A DNA stretch of 64,000 nt, taken from positions 2,782,501 to 2,846,500 of the forward strand of contig NZ_CP041330.1 in NCBI RefSeq assembly GCF_013394165.1, written 5' to 3'. The notes under the pieces were generated by a model. It did no database searches. It was not told the DNA's origin and saw only the letters and a list, made by a program, of their open reading frames with translations. The position numbers and the translations under genes were made by a program. Positions 8,854 to 17,400 of the stretch are shown one piece after another. Source of the DNA: Pseudoalteromonas sp. Scap06 (GTDB lineage Bacteria > Pseudomonadota > Gammaproteobacteria > Enterobacterales > Alteromonadaceae). How positions within the stretch are numbered: the stretch's first letter is position 1; every line of letters begins with the position of its first letter.

Positions 8854-9986
8854 ACCTTCCTCCACTGAGTTTATATGTGCACGTGCCTTGGTGCGTGCAA
8901 AAATGCCCTTACTGCGACTTTAATAGCCACGGGCAAAAAGGTGACATCCCTGAAGCTGAATATGTACAGCACTTAATTGACGATTTAAAAGCTGATTTAC
9001 ACTTAGTACAAGGGCGAAAAATTCACAGTATTTTTATTGGCGGCGGCACGCCAAGCCTATTAACCGGCGCAGCATATACCCGTTTACTCAATGAAATCGA
9101 TAACCTAATTGGTTTAAGCGATAACTGTGAAATAACCCTTGAAGCAAACCCGGGCACAGTCGAAACTGGCCGTTTTAAAGATTATGTAAAAGCAGGGATT
9201 AACCGTATCTCTATTGGCGTGCAAAGCATGCAAAATGATAAGTTAAAAGCCTTAGGCCGAATTCATGGTGCCGATGAAGCCTGTTATGCGGCACAACAAG
9301 CTACTGAAGCAGGGTTGAATAGCTTTAACCTTGATTTAATGCATGGTTTACCAGGGCAATCTCTCGATGACGCACTAAGTGATTTAAAACAAATTATTGC
9401 CCTGAGCCCTCCACATATTTCTTGGTATCAGCTCACCATTGAGCCTAATACACAATTTGCTTCAAAACCGCCCACGTTGCCGCAAGATGAGACCTTATGG
9501 GATATTCAAGAACAAGGCCAAGCATTATTAGCACAAGCAGGCTATCAGCAATACGAAATATCGGGGTATGCAAAACCGGGCTTTCAATGCCAACATAACT
9601 TGAATTATTGGCGGTTTGGCGATTATCTTGGTATTGGCTGTGGCGCCCATGGTAAGGTCACTGATGCGAAAACGGGGGTGATAACACGCACTGAAAAGGT
9701 TAAACATCCACGGGGCTACATGGACATTATTAAGCCCTACTTGTACAAAAGCTGGCAAGTAGAACAAGACGACTTAGCGTTTGAATTTTTTATGAATCGC
9801 TTTCGTTTAACAGAGCCATGCCCGATTGAAGACTACAGTGCACTGACTAATCAGCCATTACAAAGCCAACAAGCGGCTTTGAATAAAGCCATTAACACAG
9901 GTTTATTAATAGAAAAAGACGGCCATTGGCAAGTAAGCCTTAAAGGCCATCGCTTTTTAAATGACCTGCTAGAATTGTTCGTATAA
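8850..9986 (+). CDS. hemW: Radical SAM protein HemW (heme chaperone)
   Basis: Radical SAM protein related to coproporphyrinogen dehydrogenase HemN; HemW members bind heme and act as chaperones. The 4Fe-4S motif CVQKCPYC (C15, C19, C22) is followed by [11 protein letters not shown] and EANPGTVE. The substrate region keeps [20 protein letters not shown], and the HemN C-terminal domain is present. At 378 residues it has the HemW length, not the roughly 450 of HemN. The start is GTG at 8850 overlapping the rdgB stop (GTGA), implying translational coupling. Confidence 0.94.
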   Translation: MNLPPLSLYVHVPWCVQKCPYCDFNSHGQKGDIPEAEYVQHLIDDLKADLHLVQGRKIHSIFIGGGTPSLLTGAAYTRLLNEIDNLIGLSDNCEITLEANPGTVETGRFKDYVKAGINRISIGVQSMQNDKLKALGRIHGADEACYAAQQATEAGLNSFNLDLMHGLPGQSLDDALSDLKQIIALSPPHISWYQLTIEPNTQFASKPPTLPQDETLWDIQEQGQALLAQAGYQQYEISGYAKPGFQCQHNLNYWRFGDYLGIGCGAHGKVTDAKTGVITRTEKVKHPRGYMDIIKPYLYKSWQVEQDDLAFEFFMNRFRLTEPCPIEDYSALTNQPLQSQQAALNKAINTGLLIEKDGHWQVSLKGHRFLNDLLELFV

Positions 9987-10001
9987 CGCTTTTGGCGTTA
10001 T
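9983..10001 (+). terminator. Hairpin overlapping the hemW stop
   Basis: A 7 bp stem (ataacgc / gcgttat) with loop ttttg begins inside the hemW stop codon. No clear T-run follows, and a second short hairpin (catgta / tacatg) lies at about 10005-10023. Terminator function is uncertain. Confidence 0.4.
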
Positions 10002-10070
10002 GCGCATGTAAAGTAAATACATGAAAAATTAAAATACCCTAATGGGTTTCTAACAACAAAAGGGAAACGA

Positions 10071-11903
10071 ATGCGTAAACTTACTCTAATTGCTGCCACG
10101 GTAAGCGTGGCACTGCTTGCTGGTTGCCAACAAGCAACACAACAATCAACGCCAGCACCGGCGGTTCAAGCTCAACCGGTACAAAGTGAAATTGATAAAG
10201 CGAATGCTTTTTTTGAAGACACTTTTAATCGTGATGTAATGAGCAGCCCAGTTTATCAAACCTACATGGGCATCAAAAAAGATTACGATAAATGGGATGA
10301 CAACAGCGAAGAAAAAGCGCTTAAAGACTTGGCGCAAACTAAAGCCGATTTGGTCACCCTCAACAGCATTAACCGTGCGCAATTAGATGCAGCGACTCAA
10401 GTAAGTTATGATTTAAAAAAACAAGATTTAGAAGCCAGCATTGCTGATTTTAAATGGCGTTACCATAACTACCCAGTAAACCAGATGTTTGGTACGCACT
10501 CTATGGTGCCGGCTTTTTTAATTAACCAGCATCAAATTAGCAACGTAAAAGAAGCCAACGATTACATTGCTCGTTTAAATGGGGTGCCAGGTGTATTTGA
10601 GCAACTTATTACCGGCTTAGAAATTCGCGCCGATAAAAACATTATTGCACCTAAATTTGTATTTCCACACGTGATTGATTCAAGCAAAAACATCATTAAA
10701 GGTGCGCCGTTTGAACAAGGTGAAGATTCTACGCTTTTAGCTGACTTTAAACGCAAGGTAAATGCATTAGAAATCGACCAAGCTGAAAAAGATGCACTTA
10801 TTAGTAAAGCGACTAAAGCATTAAAAACAGCAGTTAAACCTGCTTACTCTAAGTTAATTAACTACATTGCACAGCTAGAAAAACGTGCTGATGACCGTGA
10901 CGGTGCTTGGAAATTCCCTGATGGCGAAGCGTTTTACAATAACGCGCTTAAACGTACAACTACGACAGACCTTACTGCAAAAGAAATTCATGCTATTGGT
11001 CTTGCCGAAGTGTCACGTATTCATGATGAAATGCGTGCTATTAAAGATAAAGTTGGCTTTGAGGGCGACTTAAACGCTTTTATGCAGTTTATGAAAACCG
11101 ACAAGCAATTCTACCTTGCTAATACTGAAGCGGGTAAAGCGCAGTACCTAAGTGAAGCTAAAGGCTTAATTGATAACATGAAAACACGCTTAGATGAGCT
11201 GTTTATTGTAAAGCCAAAAGCCGACATGATAGTAAAACGTGTTGAAGCTTTCCGTGAAAAAGCGGCAGGTAAAGCGTTTTATCAACAACCTGCGCCAGAT
11301 GGTTCTCGCCCAGGTATTTACTACGCCAACCTATACGACATGGAAGCAATGCCAACTTACCAAATGGAAGCTCTAGCTTACCATGAAGGTATTCCGGGTC
11401 ATCACATGCAAATTGCTATTTCACAAGAATTAGAAGGCGTGCCTAAGTTCCGTAAATTTGGTGGTTACACAGCCTACATTGAAGGTTGGGGTTTATACTC
11501 AGAGTTACTACCAAAAGAAATGGGCCTTTATGAAGACCCGTATTCAGATTTTGGTCGTTTAGCTATGGAGTTATGGCGTGCCTGTCGTCTAGTGGTTGAT
11601 ACCGGTATTCACGCAATGAAGTGGACTCGCCAAGAAGGTATTGATTACTACGTTAACAACACTCCTAACGCCACTTCTGACGGTGTAAAAATGGTTGAGC
11701 GTCATATTGTAATGCCATCACAAGCAACGGCTTACAAAGTAGGTATGCTGAAAATATTAGAACTACGTGAAGCAGCTAAAGAGCAACTTGGCGACAAGTT
11801 TGATATTCGTCAGTTCCACGACGTAGTGCTTAAGAATGGCCCTGTACCACTGAACGTTCTAGAAAACTTTGTTGATGAGTGGGTTGCTAGCAAACAAGCT
11901 TAA
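10071..11903 (+). CDS. DUF885 family lipoprotein, putative metallopeptidase
   Basis: A 610-residue predicted lipoprotein: the N-terminus carries a lipobox (VALLAGC, Cys19) and a Gln/Pro-rich linker. The rest is a DUF885 domain. The zinc-site-like motif AYHEGIPGHHMQI lies near residues 436-448, followed by YIEGWGLYSELLPKEMG, as in HExxH-type DUF885 proteins thought to be peptidases. Substrate and activity are unknown. It stands alone with its own ribosome-binding site (aaaggga) and terminator. Confidence 0.88.
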   Translation: MRKLTLIAATVSVALLAGCQQATQQSTPAPAVQAQPVQSEIDKANAFFEDTFNRDVMSSPVYQTYMGIKKDYDKWDDNSEEKALKDLAQTKADLVTLNSINRAQLDAATQVSYDLKKQDLEASIADFKWRYHNYPVNQMFGTHSMVPAFLINQHQISNVKEANDYIARLNGVPGVFEQLITGLEIRADKNIIAPKFVFPHVIDSSKNIIKGAPFEQGEDSTLLADFKRKVNALEIDQAEKDALISKATKALKTAVKPAYSKLINYIAQLEKRADDRDGAWKFPDGEAFYNNALKRTTTTDLTAKEIHAIGLAEVSRIHDEMRAIKDKVGFEGDLNAFMQFMKTDKQFYLANTEAGKAQYLSEAKGLIDNMKTRLDELFIVKPKADMIVKRVEAFREKAAGKAFYQQPAPDGSRPGIYYANLYDMEAMPTYQMEALAYHEGIPGHHMQIAISQELEGVPKFRKFGGYTAYIEGWGLYSELLPKEMGLYEDPYSDFGRLAMELWRACRLVVDTGIHAMKWTRQEGIDYYVNNTPNATSDGVKMVERHIVMPSQATAYKVGMLKILELREAAKEQLGDKFDIRQFHDVVLKNGPVPLNVLENFVDEWVASKQA

Positions 11904-11928
11904 TTATCAAGTAACTACTTAAACATAT

Positions 11929-11952
11929 AAAAGGTCGCAATTGCGGCCTTTT
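11929..11952 (+). terminator. Rho-independent terminator after the DUF885 gene
   Basis: A 10 bp stem (aaaaggtcgc / gcggcctttt, one wobble pair) with loop aatt, followed by gtttt, 25 bp past the stop. Confidence 0.85.
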
Positions 11953-12007
11953 GTTTTATAAAGCAAAAAATTAAGCTAGGATAAAGTAGGTATTCAAGGA
12001 GAACAGA

Positions 12008-12667
12008 ATGGATCTAAGCATACAGCTACTCAATGCGCGTATTAAACAACAACAGTTTGATGAGCTTGATAACGACTTTAAAAAGCTTACTGACGCTCAA
12101 AAAGTGATGCAGCTTAATTACCTGTTTGAAAGCGCGTTACGCATGAGTATTAAATACGATTTTATGCAAAACATTGCCGTGCGAATTTTAGCGAGCAATA
12201 CGCCACCAGCGCCGTTTATTGAAAAGCTAACCAGTTTAGATGCACTGAGCTTTTTTACTCCTGCGCTTAAATTAAATAAAGGCTTTATTAGTACAGATAG
12301 CCATGGCAATAACGTGTTACATAATGTGTTCAAGCACGCAGCGCCGAGTCAATTGCCTTTTAACTATGTTCGCTCGTTAATGTTATTTGAATCTAATGAA
12401 GAGTTACTGCATGCATTGGCGCAAATCAATCAGTACGGGCTCACTCCTGTGGCCAGCTATATCGTTTATGCACATAAGCCTAACATTCCGGTAAAGCATG
12501 AATTCTCAGCCTTACTGGCATTAATGGAAATAGAACAAAAACAAAATCCTAGAGCAAAATTACAATTGCTTGAGGCATTAAAAAACGACCCTCCAAGCGA
12601 AATTACCTTGCTATTAAGCGCCGCATATTTACAGCGCTCTACTGAACAAGTAGCGGCACTAATCTGA
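12008..12667 (+). CDS. Hypothetical protein, ankyrin-like helical repeats
   Basis: A 219-residue soluble protein I do not recognise. It has a good ribosome-binding site (aaggag) before ATG 12008 and coding-like composition. It appears mostly alpha-helical; the segment STDSHGNNVLHNVFKHA resembles an ankyrin-repeat start (D.HGN.VLH), and the C-terminus is a helical hairpin region. No signal peptide or membrane span. Its 3' end overlaps the convergent SIMPL gene by 9 bp. Confidence 0.7.
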   Translation: MDLSIQLLNARIKQQQFDELDNDFKKLTDAQKVMQLNYLFESALRMSIKYDFMQNIAVRILASNTPPAPFIEKLTSLDALSFFTPALKLNKGFISTDSHGNNVLHNVFKHAAPSQLPFNYVRSLMLFESNEELLHALAQINQYGLTPVASYIVYAHKPNIPVKHEFSALLALMEIEQKQNPRAKLQLLEALKNDPPSEITLLLSAAYLQRSTEQVAALI

Positions 12668-13375
12668 TAAGTAATATTCTACGCTAGTAACCACGCGTAC
12701 ATTTTTAATTTGCGGTGTGTTTGAATCCCGATCGCTAATACTAAACTGCCCTTGGCGTGCGGTTTTAATTTTACCTAAAAGGGAGTTTGAATCTTTCGCA
12801 AATTTATTTGCTACTTCACGAGCTTTTTCTGTGGCTTCTTGCACCATGGCTGGCTTTATATCGTTAAGCCCAGTAAAAATATATTCAATACGAGTTTGAT
12901 AGTTATCTTGCACTATGGCTATATTTTGTTTAGCTAACTGACTCACTTTACTCAGTGCGTTTTTAACTTTATCAGGGGCATTAGAGTAAACAATAATATT
13001 TGAGCTAATAACGTATCTAAACTTTTGATTGTCGTTCGCGTATTCACGCGCTTGCTTATCAATAATAGATTGAGTGCCTGTCGATATTTCCTCATCGTCA
13101 AAGCCATGTAGCTTTAAAAAGGCAATTACAGCATCATTTTTTTGCTCAACTCGCTCAACAAGCTTTTCAAGGTTGTTATCGGCGTCATTAAACTGCAGCG
13201 GCCAAATAACAGTATCAGCGACCACTTCACGCTCTGCTAAGCCTTTGACCTGAACAGTGCGCTCCATGCCTTTAATATCAAGTGCGGCTCCTTTGATGAT
13301 AAAGCCCAATGCAATTAAGCCGATGCTTAAACAAACTGCTGCCATAACAACGGTTACATTCGATATTTTATTCAC
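12659..13375 (-). CDS. SIMPL (DUF541) domain protein
   Basis: A 238-residue envelope protein with an N-terminal uncleaved anchor or signal (VVMAAVCLSIGLIALGFIIKG) followed by a SIMPL/DUF541 domain (VQVKGLAEREVVADTVIWPL, DEEISTGTQSI, TARQGQFSISD). YggE of E. coli belongs to this family and is linked to oxidative-stress phenotypes, but the molecular role is unknown. It is convergent with the ankyrin-like gene, and its upstream region is occupied by the MITE-like repeat starting at 13393. Confidence 0.85.
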   Translation of the reverse strand: MNKISNVTVVMAAVCLSIGLIALGFIIKGAALDIKGMERTVQVKGLAEREVVADTVIWPLQFNDADNNLEKLVERVEQKNDAVIAFLKLHGFDDEEISTGTQSIIDKQAREYANDNQKFRYVISSNIIVYSNAPDKVKNALSKVSQLAKQNIAIVQDNYQTRIEYIFTGLNDIKPAMVQEATEKAREVANKFAKDSNSLLGKIKTARQGQFSISDRDSNTPQIKNVRVVTSVEYYLSD

Positions 13376-13392
13376 TTCACTCTCCTTGATTA

Positions 13393-13655
13393 GGGTCTGT
13401 TGACCTTTGCGGATTAAAATTTGTTCAAACTAGGGGCGATTTAATCGCGGCGCGAGGTTTGTAACCTAGTGGGCTAAGTAAAAACCGAGCAACAAAGAGT
13501 AAATCGCCCCTAGGCAGAACTCTTCGGGCAGCGCCTGTTTGGCATTTATGCTGCGTTATCGCCTATTTATGGGGAATACCACACCACATAGGCTCTGCCT
13601 TGCCTAAATACCAAACAGACAGCTGCAAGTTTAACCTTGAAAGGTCAACAGACCC
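13393..13655. repeat. MITE-like element, copy 2
   Basis: This 263 bp repeat is nearly identical to 2510-2773. The terminal inverted repeats (gggtctgttgaccttt / aaaggtcaacagaccc) are perfect here, and both flanks are TA (13391-13392, 13656-13657). Left nested inverted repeat: 13430-13443 with 13500-13513 (perfect 14 bp). Right nested inverted repeat: 13535-13548 with 13605-13618 (one mismatch). It separates the divergent SIMPL and acetyltransferase genes, so it lies in or next to both promoters. Confidence 0.88.
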
Positions 13656-13754
13656 TAATATCAATAATAAGCATGTTCACGCTCGAAAAAACACAATAAA
13701 CAGGTTACATTGAGACAGTACAGAACGCAAAACTTAATCAGCCAAGGAAACGCA

Positions 13755-16421
13755 ATGAGTCTAAAACGTATTAACCAGTTTTTTAACCCAAGCTCTGTTG
13801 CTGTTATTGGGGCATCAAACACCGCCACTCGCGCGGGTAATGTGGTAATGCGCAACTTACTGCAAGGTGGCTTTAAAGGGCCTATTATGCCCGTTACCCC
13901 AAATCATACAGCGGTACACGGCGTATTGGCTTACCCCAGTATTGAAGCCTTACCTAAAGTGCCTGATTTAGCCGTTATCTGTACCAATAAAAACACCTTA
14001 ATGAAAATTATTGAGCAGCTAGGTACGCTTGGCTGTCATAGTGCCATTATTATTGCGGATGGTTTAACTACAGCTCAAAAACAGGCACTCAAAGAGAGCG
14101 CAGCTAAGCATAAAGTCACCCTGCTTGGCTCAAATTGTTTAGGGTTGCTTATTCCGCATATAGGCTTAAATGCAAGCTTTTCTCATACTGTTGCCACACC
14201 AGGTAAACTGGCTTTTGTATCGCAATCTGCAGCAGTTTGCTCAACTATTCTTGATTGGGCAAAAAATAAAGAAATTGGCTTTTCATACTTTGTATCTATG
14301 GGGGATTGTTTAGATATTGAGTTTGACGAAATACTCGACTTTTTAGGTCGTGATGCTAAAACCAAAGCCATCTTACTGTACATCGATAATATTGATGATA
14401 TCCGCAGCTTTATTTCTGCCGCTCGAGCAGCCGCATTTTCTAAACCTGTTATTGCTATTAAAACTGGCAGAACCAGCGCAGGGGCTCTCGCCGCTGAAAT
14501 ACACACCGGCGGAAAACAAAGCTCAGATGCGGTATATGATGCCATGTTTCAACGTGCGGGTATGCTAAGAGTAAACGACTTACGTGAGCTCTTTGCCGCC
14601 ACCCAAACCTTGGCAATGCATCCTAAGTTACTGCAAGTAGAGCAACTTACCATATTAACCAATGGTGGCGGCCCTGGAGTGATGGCGGTTGATGAACTCA
14701 TTCAAAGCTCAGGAAAACTTGCTCAGCTCAGTGATGAAACTCGCGAAGCACTTAATAAAGTGATCCCGCATTCAGACACCGCTGCCAATCCGGTCGATAT
14801 ATTTGGCGATTCTGCGCCAGTGCGTTATAAGCATGCGTTAGAAATATTACTAAATGCTAAAGAAGTTAAAAACTTACTGATCATCCACACTCCATCGGCT
14901 TTGGCCCCAAGTGAAAATTACGCTCAGGTTATTGTTGAGGCGCTAAATAAATTACCGAAAATGGCACGCCCGTATGTAATTACTAATTTTATGGGTGAAG
15001 ATGCTGCTTTTGCTGCAAGACGCATCTGCGCTAATAACGCCATCCCTACCTATCGTACCCCAGAAGGGGCGGTAGGCGCCTTTATGCACTTAGTAAGCTA
15101 CCGTCGTAACCAAAAGCATTTAACTCAAACGCCAGAATCAAATACTGACGATGCCACTATTAATAAAGCAGCAGCGAAAGCGACTATAAAAGAGTTTTTA
15201 AATGATGAACAACATTACTTATCAACCCATCAAGCAAGTCATATTTTAAGTAGTTACGGCATTGACTGTATTCAAACTGAAGTTGCCTACACTCCAACCG
15301 AAGCCAAAGAGCAAGCAATAGAGCTGGGCTTTCCAGTGGCATTGAAATTGATTAGCCCCAGTATTCCCTCTAAGTCTGAAGTCGGCGGTGTCGTACTAAA
15401 CCTCAATGATGCACAAGAGGTAGAGCAAACCGCATTTGCCATGCTGTTAAGAATAAAGAACACCTACCCTGATGCCATAATTGATGGTTTTTCATTACAG
15501 AAAATGGCACCTCGAGCGGGAGCTAACGAGCTGCGTATAGCCATTAAAACAGAGCCTAATTTTGGGCCGGTTATTTTATTAGGTGAAGCCGGTACAGGGC
15601 TTGAATATGCACAAGCCGCAGTCGCTTTGCCACCACTGAATATGAACCTAGCTAAATATTTAATTGCCGCCGCCCATGATAAAGGCGTACTTAAAGATCG
15701 TGTTCTGCCAGAAAAAGTAGATAAATATCGTTTGTGTTCACTACTAACTCGAATTTCTCAATTGGTGGTTGATCAACCGGACATCACCTCATTAGAACTT
15801 AATCCTATTTTAGCAAGTAATGGCCAGTTTTTAGTGCTTGATGCCACCATGAATTTGAATCAGTATCAGGCTCAAGCACATCGAAAACGTTTATCTATTC
15901 GTCCTTACCCTATTGAACTAGTTGAACAAGTCACTTTAAAAAATAATACCTTCGCAACGCTCAGACCAATCAAACCTGAAGATGAGCAAGCACATCAAGC
16001 GTTTGACCAGTCATTAACCAAAGAAGATAGGTATAAACGCTTTTTTGGTGAGTTACCACAATTTAACCACGATCAACTCGCGAAAATGACGCAAATTGAT
16101 TACGACCGCGAAATGGCGTTTATTGTTACCCAAACACAAGACGAGCAACAGCACACCCTAGGGGTTTCACGAGTGATTATGGACCCAGATAACTTACAAG
16201 CAGAGTTTGCTATTGTAGTACGTTCTGATTGCCAAGGGCTTGGATTAGGACGTATTTTAATGAATGCAGCAATTTCTCATTGTAAGCGCCAAGGGGTAAA
16301 AACCGTTGAGGGGATCACCCTACCTGAAAACACTGGCATGATTGAGCTGGCTCGTAAACTCGGATTTAAAATTAGTCGTGATTTTGAAGAAGGCAGTATC
16401 AATATGTTACTCACATTATAA
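13755..16421 (+). CDS. Acyl-CoA synthetase (NDP-forming)-GNAT fusion, protein acetyltransferase Pat/PatZ type
   Basis: An 888-residue multidomain protein: an N-terminal CoA-binding Rossmann domain (SSVAVIGASN...), succinyl-CoA ligase-like domains, an ATP-grasp domain, and a C-terminal GNAT domain from about residue 730. This is the Pat/YfiQ architecture, which acetylates lysines, classically inactivating acetyl-CoA synthetase. The start is ATG 13755 with an AAGGAAA ribosome-binding site; the frame extends upstream without similarity. His250 sits in IHTGGKQSSDAVYDA, the region that carries the phospho-histidine in ADP-forming acetyl-CoA synthetases. A K+ channel gene begins 8 bp downstream. 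Confidence 0.9.
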   Translation: MSLKRINQFFNPSSVAVIGASNTATRAGNVVMRNLLQGGFKGPIMPVTPNHTAVHGVLAYPSIEALPKVPDLAVICTNKNTLMKIIEQLGTLGCHSAIIIADGLTTAQKQALKESAAKHKVTLLGSNCLGLLIPHIGLNASFSHTVATPGKLAFVSQSAAVCSTILDWAKNKEIGFSYFVSMGDCLDIEFDEILDFLGRDAKTKAILLYIDNIDDIRSFISAARAAAFSKPVIAIKTGRTSAGALAAEIHTGGKQSSDAVYDAMFQRAGMLRVNDLRELFAATQTLAMHPKLLQVEQLTILTNGGGPGVMAVDELIQSSGKLAQLSDETREALNKVIPHSDTAANPVDIFGDSAPVRYKHALEILLNAKEVKNLLIIHTPSALAPSENYAQVIVEALNKLPKMARPYVITNFMGEDAAFAARRICANNAIPTYRTPEGAVGAFMHLVSYRRNQKHLTQTPESNTDDATINKAAAKATIKEFLNDEQHYLSTHQASHILSSYGIDCIQTEVAYTPTEAKEQAIELGFPVALKLISPSIPSKSEVGGVVLNLNDAQEVEQTAFAMLLRIKNTYPDAIIDGFSLQKMAPRAGANELRIAIKTEPNFGPVILLGEAGTGLEYAQAAVALPPLNMNLAKYLIAAAHDKGVLKDRVLPEKVDKYRLCSLLTRISQLVVDQPDITSLELNPILASNGQFLVLDATMNLNQYQAQAHRKRLSIRPYPIELVEQVTLKNNTFATLRPIKPEDEQAHQAFDQSLTKEDRYKRFFGELPQFNHDQLAKMTQIDYDREMAFIVTQTQDEQQHTLGVSRVIMDPDNLQAEFAIVVRSDCQGLGLGRILMNAAISHCKRQGVKTVEGITLPENTGMIELARKLGFKISRDFEEGSINMLLTL

Positions 16422-16429
16422 TAATTATT

Positions 16430-17374
16430 ATGCAGAAACTTAGACAAACCATCAACCAAGTATTTGAGTCTTCAGGTAAGTACCAACGGGCCGGTCACTT
16501 TTTAGATGCCCTACTAATCACTATTATTATGATAAATGTGGTGGCCATCGTACTCGAATCAGTGCACAGCATTGCCACTGCGTACTACAACGAATTTTTA
16601 ATGTTAGAGCTGGTATCGGTTGCCATATTTAGTGCTGAATACCTAATACGTGCTTGGACCTGTGTAGATAGAGTAAAATACGCCTCTATGGATTGCTCCA
16701 ATACACAAAAGCGGATCCGCTATATTTTATCACCACTGGCTATCATCGATTTAATCGCCATTTTGCCAAGTCTATTAATGTTTTTCTTTGCTTTAGACTT
16801 ACGTTTTTTACGCGTACTACGTTTATTAAGAGTATTTAAGCTCACTCGTTATTCACGGGCTATGCAGCTGTTATTACAGGCATTTATTGATGAATCAAGT
16901 TCATTATTGGCTGCATTTTTTATTATGGCAGTAGTACTTATTTTAGCTTCATGCGGTATTTATTTATTAGAACATGACATTCAACCAGACAAGTTCGGCT
17001 CAATTCCAGCCGCTATGTGGTGGGCAATGGCAACACTAACTACAGTTGGGTATGGTGATGTTGTGCCAATAACACCGATTGGTAAGCTGTTTGGTGGTGT
17101 CATCACTCTAGTAAGCATGGGCATGGTGGCTATACCCACTGGTTTATTAGCGTCGAGCTTTTCAGAGCAAGTTCGTAAACGTCGTCAGTTATTTGAAGAT
17201 GCCACCCATGAGCAAATAACCGACGGTAAACTCTCCGACGAGCAATTACATCACCTAGAAGATCTTCGCTACAAACTCGGGTTAAGTAAGTTAGAAGCTA
17301 ATAAAGCAATAAAAGCGGAACTTAATAAACGCAGCTCACATTTATTTTGTCGCCATTGTGGTAAGCGCCCTTAA
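16430..17374 (+). CDS. Voltage-gated potassium channel, six-transmembrane
   Basis: A 314-residue inner-membrane ion channel. Hydrophobic segments S1-S6 are visible; S4 has regularly spaced arginines (LRFLRVLRLLRVFKLTR), and the selectivity filter is TVGYGD near residues 205-210, the K+ signature. The cytoplasmic tail has a charged helix and ends in HLFCRHCGKRP, a CxxC half of a zinc-ribbon-like motif. It follows the acetyltransferase gene after 8 bp and is probably cotranscribed. Confidence 0.93.
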   Translation: MQKLRQTINQVFESSGKYQRAGHFLDALLITIIMINVVAIVLESVHSIATAYYNEFLMLELVSVAIFSAEYLIRAWTCVDRVKYASMDCSNTQKRIRYILSPLAIIDLIAILPSLLMFFFALDLRFLRVLRLLRVFKLTRYSRAMQLLLQAFIDESSSLLAAFFIMAVVLILASCGIYLLEHDIQPDKFGSIPAAMWWAMATLTTVGYGDVVPITPIGKLFGGVITLVSMGMVAIPTGLLASSFSEQVRKRRQLFEDATHEQITDGKLSDEQLHHLEDLRYKLGLSKLEANKAIKAELNKRSSHLFCRHCGKRP

Positions 17375-17400
17375 TAACACATACACAAAGCAGAGGCGCT

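Noticed and set aside
14183..14545. 120-residue minus-strand frame within the acetyltransferase gene
   Set aside because: Antisense shadow of conserved coding sequence; no start signal.
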